This document shows, in pieces, positions 57,321 to 64,000 of a stretch of DNA of 64,000 bases. Positions within the stretch are counted from its first letter, which is position 1. Each line of letters begins with the position of its first letter. The notes below the pieces were generated by a model, which worked only from the letters and a program-made list of their open reading frames with translations, was not told where the DNA came from and did no database searches. A program made the translations under genes and the position numbers. This DNA comes from Ailurus styani (taxonomy: Eukaryota > Chordata > Mammalia > Carnivora > Ailuridae), in assembly GCA_002007465.1 (NCBI GenBank), contig LNAC01000766.1, positions 475,535-539,534 of the forward strand. The letters run 5' to 3'.

Positions 57321-59939
57321 TATGTCAAGGTGAGCACAGCGGCATTTCCCTCAATGCTCCCATTTAAAAGTAAAGGAACTGGCTAAATAAAGAACAGATG
57401 GACTAAAGGCAGAGTCAAAATATAACCAAATCAGGATGAGTCTGATTTCATCTGTAAAATGGGAATGATAATAGTATTTCTCCTAAAAGATTTTCATTTG
57501 CTCAAGTGAGACCTAGAAAATGAAAAAAATAAAAAACAGCTTTATGAATTATAAAGTGCTATGTCAATACCAATTCTAGTTTTTATTCAACATCAGAACA
57601 GATTGTCCTCACATAGAACAGTTTTGAGGACTCTCTTGGTCCCCCTAGAAGCATTCAGAATATTCTCACTTTCCCATATATTTATGGACAAGCAGACTCA
57701 GGATCCTGAAGGTTGAACTTCAGTTCCAGACCCTTTGAAGAAATAGTGCCTGCTAATAGATGAGATTTTCTCTGCCGACTTCATGGACTTTCTCTCACTC
57801 TCTCTAACCTATGAGGAAAAAGATCTCATATGAAAACCTTTGGAATTCACATTTCTAGTTTCTGTTGGGGAAAATCAAAATGGTCAAGAAAAGTGACACA
57901 AGCTCATGCCCTTGACTAGCATAGAGAAAAAAAAATCAAAGTTTAAATTGAATACTTTCTTCTTAAAAACAACAGAAAAAAAGAAAAGAAAAGAACCCCT
58001 TTCAGATAAGCAAGGAACAAAACCCCTTTTAGTGACAAGACCAAATGGCTAAATTCCAATTCAAATAATGACAATTCGTGTTTGCCTACTCCTTATAATC
58101 ACAAAGTATTCCTCATACTTTATCTTAGTTGATCCTTAGCTCCACACTCTGGAGTAATCAGAAGTGGTGAGTGATAGGATAAGGTTTTAAAATATTTTCT
58201 GGTGTCTTTTTCCTTACCTGTGGACTGGTTTATTTTTCTGCACTCCTTCCCCTGTCAGAGCTCATCATAAGGCTTATTGACCTCGAGGAGGAGAAGTAAA
58301 TGAACCACCTAGAGGTAAGAAGTTCACAAGGTAGGGAAAAGGAGGCTATAGTGGATGAGGAAGATCTTATTCAGACTGTACAAGGGAGAGAAGAGTTTTG
58401 CAAGCCACAAAGGAGGGGAGAAGTAGTATAACCTGGGTCTTAGGAAACTCCTGGGACCTGATCCTCTGAGTGAGAACTTGGAAAAGGAAGGGAAGGGGAA
58501 GGAGACCAGAGAGTACAAAAAGGCAACAAAGTCAAGGGGACATTTTGCCCACTTACTATTTAGAAACTGCTTAGTGGGGTAACCTCAAGCTAACATGGCA
58601 GGCACAGCAGAATAATATGGTTGTGTAGTATGTTTGGGCACAGAGAGTGCAGGAAAACTCCCCCATGCCCTTCTTATCTCTTATGGGACAGGCACATATG
58701 CGAGGGATTGTGGGGAATTAGCTGAAAGTTAAGAGCCAAATCTGCCTGGAAAGAGCCACTGAGGAAAGAAATGAGAAAGCCCTATAGCGGAGACGATGGG
58801 CCACACAGCTCAGGCAGGGGCTACATAGGGCATTCCACTAACATTCCAAAGATCTGCACACCAAGAGAGCTGAGGTGAGGCCAACTTAGCTGCAGGGTGG
58901 ACGGGGGCCCACTATGCCAAGTGGACAGAACTATGGGTTACACCAGCCACAGATACTTTATTGGCAGAGGCAGCAAGGATAAAAAGCAATGCCCAGAGAC
59001 ATCCACTGTCTCTCAGCAGAAGGCCAGTAGGTGCCCACAGAAAGGATGGCATGAGATTGGTTACTCCCCACTAATGCTATGGGAACTATGGAAATAAAGA
59101 CTAAATAATGAGAAAAGCAAATGCCAGGTGTTCAGAGCTCACTCTAGCAAAGGAGTTAGCCACTGTCACCAGATTTGGGCAGAGACTCAACAGCAGGCAA
59201 AGAAATGGGAAAGCTTTCTAGTGGCAGAACGGGAAGTCTTTCAGGTGTCCCCTGACGGGAGGCTATTGGCGCGGGGAAGCCGCAGGTGGTTCAACCAAAA
59301 GGAGGGCATCCTGTGTGATTGTTGATCCCAAGTTTGAAGTAGGAACAAAAATTAAGGGAGCTATTAGTTATTAGTCTAGTCCTAGCCATTTGGGGTGGAT
59401 AGTTAACAGGAAGTCTGATTGCAAGTCTGACTCGCAACAGGCTGACCTCCTGAGTTGTTCATTGTAGAGAAGGGGTTGGTTTTCTGGGCACATTGCTGCA
59501 GGTTGTTGTTGAGTCCTATTTTTCATATATGATGTGGTCATTATCTGTTTTTATAGTCAGTGTTTCAGAGCACACAACTGTCCCCTGTCCTCTAGATGGT
59601 ACCTTGGAAAGAAAGGGGAGAGAGAAAACTCGAGAGAAGAGCAACAGCTCTTTTGGAGGGTTCAAACTTTGGATGGTCTGAATATTTATCCAAAAGAGAC
59701 AGTGAGCTGGAAAGAGTGTTGTAGACTGGAGAGATGAATTTATCATTAATGAGAAAGTTTAGTATTCTTTTGTCTGCTAGCAAGAGGATTGGAGAATCCA
59801 GAGCAAGATAAAATTGGATTTGGAAAACATGTTTTTTGCCCTCCCCATATGTAATGTGCAAATTTTGACCCCATTGCTGCTATTGTTGTATATAGTTCAC
59901 AAATGAGAAATCTAACACTAAGAAATATTCAACATCAAC

Positions 59940-60015
59940 ATCCAACCTTTATAATAAATATTATAAATATAAATATAATATAATAAATATAAATATTCAA
60001 CATTTATAAAAATAA
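59940..60015. repeat. ATAAATAT-type AT-rich repeat
   Basis: Irregular AATATTATAAATATAAAT units. Confidence 0.85.
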
Positions 60016-60335
60016 ACATCAAAACCATGTATTTCAAGGTGTCATTTTCTTGGAAACCAAAAGGTTCTGCCCAGGATACTTAGACACAGATAGTGGCAGT
60101 TCTGCCAGCGAAGGGCCACTTCTTGAAACAAATAAACACAAACCCAACAGACTACAGGTTAAGAATATGTAGAAAACACTAACCCTCCCTAAGGAAACTA
60201 ATTTATAGATTTCCAGGACTGTAACATTTCAGATATTGTAGTCCGTTGTTCTCACAAGTCTGTACACATGGTGATTCGAGGGTTCCCATTTTTGACCCAG
60301 ATAATAGTCATCAAACCTCGAATGTCAAGAATAAG

Positions 60336-60404
60336 TACATTGGGATTAGATAGTACATTGATAGTACATTAGATAGTACATTAGATAAGTACATTGGGAT
60401 TAGA
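60336..60404 (+). repeat. Local tandem/nested duplication of agtacatt units
   Basis: Two copies of aagtacattgggattagat (60336-60354 and 60386-60404) bracket three shorter agata/gtacatt units, a compact serial duplication. Confidence 0.9.
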
Positions 60405-61199
60405 TTGAGCTAGAGAGTCACTCCGAAAAGCCATAATTGGAACTGGGGGCCAGATCATGCAAGCAGGCTCCTCTAGGCAAGGGTTCTCCATGACTGGGAC
60501 TCACACACAGCCTGAGGAAGAAGCTTCCAGCAAGAGCACCTCTATAACCTCTTCTCCCCACTCTCCTTTGAAATACTGCGGCTGAGGCCAGGAGAGCAGA
60601 GGTTGTCTAAGTAAAAGAAAATAAATTCCTTCAGGCTCACTGTGATTAGTCAGAAAATAAAATGAGATTCCATGAAGCACCTTTGTATTTCAGAACTCCA
60701 AATCATTTCTTATTATGAACATAGGGTAATACAAGTTGAATATCAAGTGATTAATGATCATTTTGAACACATCTCTGGAATTCTAATTCTTTGAAGCCTC
60801 TCTTGAAAAGTACTCCACTCTGACAGCCACATTTTCAAATGTTCCAAGGCCACCTAAAAAGGCTATGTTTCATAAATTCCATATTGATATTACAATAGAG
60901 TAGCAGAATAATTTTAAGATTTTTCCCATTTGATAATGGCCTATTGCTTTTGAAAATAATGACTCTCAATTATGCCAGTGTGAGATGCATTCATTTCATT
61001 ATATTATCTAAATTTGTATAGATATTACAAGGCTTTATATGGCTCTTGGTAAAGATAAAAAAATAAAAAGTCCCTATTTCTCTCAATTACATTTTATATT
61101 AATTTGCACATAAAAAGACATTTTCACTCATTTTCTTATTCACTACAAAATAAACATCAGTGTGTCACTATTAAGAATGATATTTTTTGTATTTATATT

Positions 61200-61400
61200 T
61201 ACAATCACTATTTTTGTCTTATTTTATCATGGGTAGATAATTATAATAAATAATATTTGCCTACTGAATTATCTATTGAGTGCCACTTACTGTGCTTATT
61301 ATCTTCTTTTGCAAGATAATCCAAGCTCAGAAAGGGTAAATCAGTTGCCCATGATAACACAGTAGTAACTGGTAGACAAGCCAAGTTGGTCTTAACCAGG
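61200..61400 (-). mobile_element. MIR SINE, minus strand
   Basis: 'ctattgagtgccacttactgtgc', 'aagctcagaaagggtaaatcag', 'ttgcccatgataacacagtagtaactgg' and 'aagccaagttggtc' are reverse MIR in order, with the central part shortened. Confidence 0.65.
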
Positions 61401-61599
61401 GCATCTCACTCCCATTCCAGGGCAGGTCTGGTTAGCTTCATTTTCACAGCAAATCAATGCTCAACTTCTTCCCCTTCTTTTCTTCTCTTTCTTGATTTCA
61501 GTAGCTTCTCTCCAAGAGTACAGACAATGAACCCAAGAGTTCTGGGTTCTAGTCCTATACCTTCTATAGATACTGGCTACGTGATAGAGGGTACACTAG

Positions 61600-61935
61600 T
61601 CACAGTCATTGGCACTAGTTTGGGTGACAAATAACTACCTAAACCTCAAGGGTTTAAGACAGTAAAAGTGTATCTCTTTCTTCCATCACAAGGTAATGCA
61701 GGTAGGTCAGCTCTCCTCCAAGCAGTGACTCAGGGAACCAAGCTGTTGCCTTCTAAAGGTGCAAGGATGTCCTCTCGTCATCCACCTGACAGCTGAAGGG
61801 GAAAGCTGTGTGTGGATGGAAGGCACTTGGGATGGGTAACCAACCACTGGCCAGAAGTAGTCACTTTTCATCAGACAGTATGTCCAACCTAACTGCAAAG
61901 AAAGCTGGGAAAATGTAGATAAGCATATGGACGTC
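61600..61935. mobile_element. Old interspersed repeat, class uncertain
   Basis: 'caaataactacctaaacctcaagg', 'agcagtgactcagggaacca', 'ccactggccagaagtagtcac' and 'caacctaactgcaaagaaagctggg' are phrases of a widespread placental repeat that I cannot name. Confidence 0.45.
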
Positions 61936-62740
61936 AGTGAATATTAGTAGAGTCTGCCAAACTGGGCTAGTCTTTTGTTTGTTTTTGTTTTTGTTTTTAA
62001 ATCTGTTTAAGTGTATGCTTTCGCTTCTATAAAGAAAAGATAAAGCACTTAGCCTGTGCCAAGCCTACATTCAATGTTTATAAATTTAATTATAGAAATA
62101 TTAAATTATATTTAATTATATAAACATGCATATAGACTCTCAGTGGAGACAGAAAGCTACCTTCCTTTAAGCTATGAGGAGAAAATTGAAAGAAGAAAAT
62201 GTGTTTTCCAAACCAAATCTCAATAAAGATACCCAGAAAAGTCATATTAGAACTCATGCAAAATTTTCCTTATAACATTATATGACAGGGGGAAAAAATC
62301 AGAATCTCAGGAGGAGAATAAATGAGCCCTTGGAAGGAAGGAGGAAAGGCTGGTAGAATGGAGGGGAAAATGTAGGGTGCATGTGGGTGGGTGTGGGAAT
62401 TTATGAGAGGGAGAAGATAATTTGTTTTTGTTGTTAACAATATTCTCTTCTCAAAATTAGAAGGCTGAGGGATAATAAATAAGTAAGGAAAATCCACTAA
62501 TAACTATGGTGTCTCTCTGAAGATACTAATTAGAATTGGTGTTTTTTTTTAATTCCTTGAATTTTCTTTTACTTCAGGAACCAGTTGTTCATTTGCCCAG
62601 CTGAGATGATTCTTGTCCCAGCTTCTCAAATACCCCTCTGATCTGTTTCTTTCAACTTCATATTTTATGTGTTCCAGGGTTTCGGAATAATTTTATTATT
62701 TAATGTTTTTTCATATCTCAGTTTCTTCTTCTTTCTCTGT
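61936..62740. other. Unannotated AT-rich stretch
   Basis: No gene or named repeat; GTTTTT units at 61976-61998. Confidence 0.5.
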
Positions 62741-62756
62741 ATTTCCCAACTCCTAG

Positions 62757-62914
62757 GCCATAGTCGTAGACTTTCCAACTTTGCAAATGACCTTTCTGAC
62801 GACAAGCATGACGTGGACTTCACTTTGATAGAGGTATTGGAATACTTTCCTGCGGCTGAAGAAGATGACACACATTTCCAACATGCCGACTTGATAAACA
62901 CAAGAGTGGCATAA
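62757..62914 (+). other. Exon-like segment behind a strong acceptor (unproven)
   Basis: A long pyrimidine tract ending in aactcctag (62756) precedes an open frame read as HSRRLSNFANDLSDDKHD, continuing acidic and ending ...NTRVA with TAA at 62912-62914. The segment holds about five CpGs in a CpG-depleted, AT-rich surrounding. A possible donor (gag/gtattg) at 62832 offers an internal-exon alternative. No family recognised, no clear AATAAA close by. Could be a terminal exon, a non-coding RNA exon or chance. Confidence 0.22.
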
Positions 62915-62939
62915 ACTCCTGAAAAACTTAGCTGACATT

Positions 62940-64000
62940 TCAATAGCTTCCCTCTCCCCTTATGGCTATTAGGTTTTTTGGATTGCTTTCTATTGTTTTG
63001 CTTCTTGAGATAATACCTTTGTTTTTTTGTGTAATTATATATCCACATTTGTAAAATATAGTATGCTAAAAATGTGAAGCAGAAAGTTAAAATCACTCAA
63101 ATTTTACCAACATGATATTATTGAGACATTTTTCTATTCATACGCAAAATAGAAGGATGAATTGATTTAGAAAGAGACAGATGGAATACAGCTTTCTAGT
63201 CTACCTGCTACTTTTCAATTAAAAAGTATGACTGTATTTCATCAACTCTAAAGCACACTCTTTTTTCAAATTGTAGCATCTCTAAAATTGGGATATATCT
63301 TATAATGGAAAGTGTATTACATATATCACTGTGGCCAGGCAGCAGTCCTAATGTGATGTCCACTGCTTGGACCTGTTGAACTTGGTTGCTATTTCTGATG
63401 GCCTAACTGGCCACATACAAACTTTCAAAACTCAGACGGAAAGGAAGATGAGTCTTAGTTGTTGCCTAGCAACCTCTCCTTGACACCTTCTGGTTAAAAA
63501 GAAGATACACATATCCCCAAGCAAGTGACACACACTGATTATCTCTGCGTTGTAAGTATTCTCTGTATTCTCTTTGTATATCCAGTATTTTCTAAATTCC
63601 ATATACTAAAAAAAGTATTATTTTTGTATTTTAGAAGTAATAGAAATCTATAAAATATTTTTTAGAGGACTCTGGGTCAGTGGTAGTCTAAATTTTTGAT
63701 TCCCAGCTACTCTCTGAATCATGAGCAGTTTTTCTATGATAAAGAAAAATGGAGGGTGGGTCTGAGACAACTTCTCCCTGTATCGGGGGAAAATATGTTC
63801 ATAGCAGCCTGGAGTGGGGGGAGGTGGCTCTTTATTGAGGCTCAGGATGAAACCTTCTAACTTTGTGGAGGCCTCAGGTCTACTGACCTCACTGGGAGGA
63901 GTAGAGTATGCTTGCTCTCCAAGAGTTCTGGAAACAAAAAGATACTGTCTCAATGTACATAATATTGGGTTAACAGTTTTCCAGATTGGACTGCAAAAAA
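62940..64000. other. Unannotated stretch at window end
   Basis: No gene or named repeat. Contains the X-box motif listed separately. The 101-codon minus-strand frame (63648-63953) has no family signature. Confidence 0.45.
63461..63473 (+). promoter_or_regulatory. Palindromic RFX-type X-box motif
   Basis: gttgcctagcaac: two inverted half-sites GTTGCC and AGCAAC one base apart, fitting the established RFX-family X-box consensus exactly. Only the motif is shown; occupancy and target gene are unknown. Confidence 0.5.

Larger units (their letters stand above)
57321..61199. other. Gene-free stretch with few recognised repeats
   Basis: No gene. 58300-59350 is purine-rich and GC-richer. Its 59180-59330 part ('gtcccctgacgggaggctattggc') may be an unassigned LTR remnant. 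An AT-rich tract at 59940-60015 and a local tandem duplication at 60336-60404 lie within. Confidence 0.45.

Overview
This window looks like nuclear DNA from a carnivoran mammal, most likely a caniform and possibly a mustelid. The main evidence is 15 full-length or near-full-length tRNA-Lys-derived CAN SINEs, in both orientations. They share a head (GGGCGCCTGGGTGGCTCAG or decayed forms), a CT-rich body, a TAAATAAATAAAATCTT tail and poly(A). The two best-preserved copies (24677 and 42307) carry the GTGGGTTAA head and CTGCCTGCCTCTCTGCC body that I associate with mustelids; that narrower placement is inference. Composition is AT-rich with CpG depletion and no prokaryotic features. No protein-coding gene is convincingly present, and the open frames are short and mostly lie in transposon remnants. 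I read the window as intergenic or deep intronic sequence.

Layout. 1-10.8 kb is AT-rich old sequence with an L1 3' fragment in minus orientation, one CAN SINE, a long L1-type remnant (about 7.1-8.9 kb) and a MIR. From about 10.86 to 17.37 kb lies one decayed L1 in plus orientation, from its 5' ORF1-like segment to its 3' tail. It is split by four CAN SINEs and by simple-repeat expansions; its reverse-transcriptase FADD motif is lost. 17.4-24.6 kb holds MIR and L2 remnants and a roughly 980-bp retroviral LTR that landed inside a MIR. 24.6-30.1 kb holds a young CAN SINE, a 3'-truncated 5S rRNA pseudogene with a perfect 15-bp target-site duplication and no A tail, a SINE-in-SINE nest, an ERV LTR and L2 blocks. 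30-46 kb alternates L2, MIR, L1 and CAN SINEs with a repeat-poor stretch at 31.2-32.7 kb. 46-64 kb is repeat-poorer, with MIRs, L2s, an MLT1-type MaLR LTR, L1 scraps, two weak exon-like segments (48.78-48.89 and 62.76-62.91 kb) and a perfect palindromic RFX-type X-box at 63461.

No genes work together here in an operon-like way. The interest is in nested insertions that give a relative chronology, the tailless 5S retropseudogene, candidate regulatory islands, and two ambiguous bases (N at 14951 and 21770) that sit in repeat-expansion or duplication tracts. I did not find a new biological system, and no repeat-library or homology search could be run; family names below are from recognition of consensus features only.
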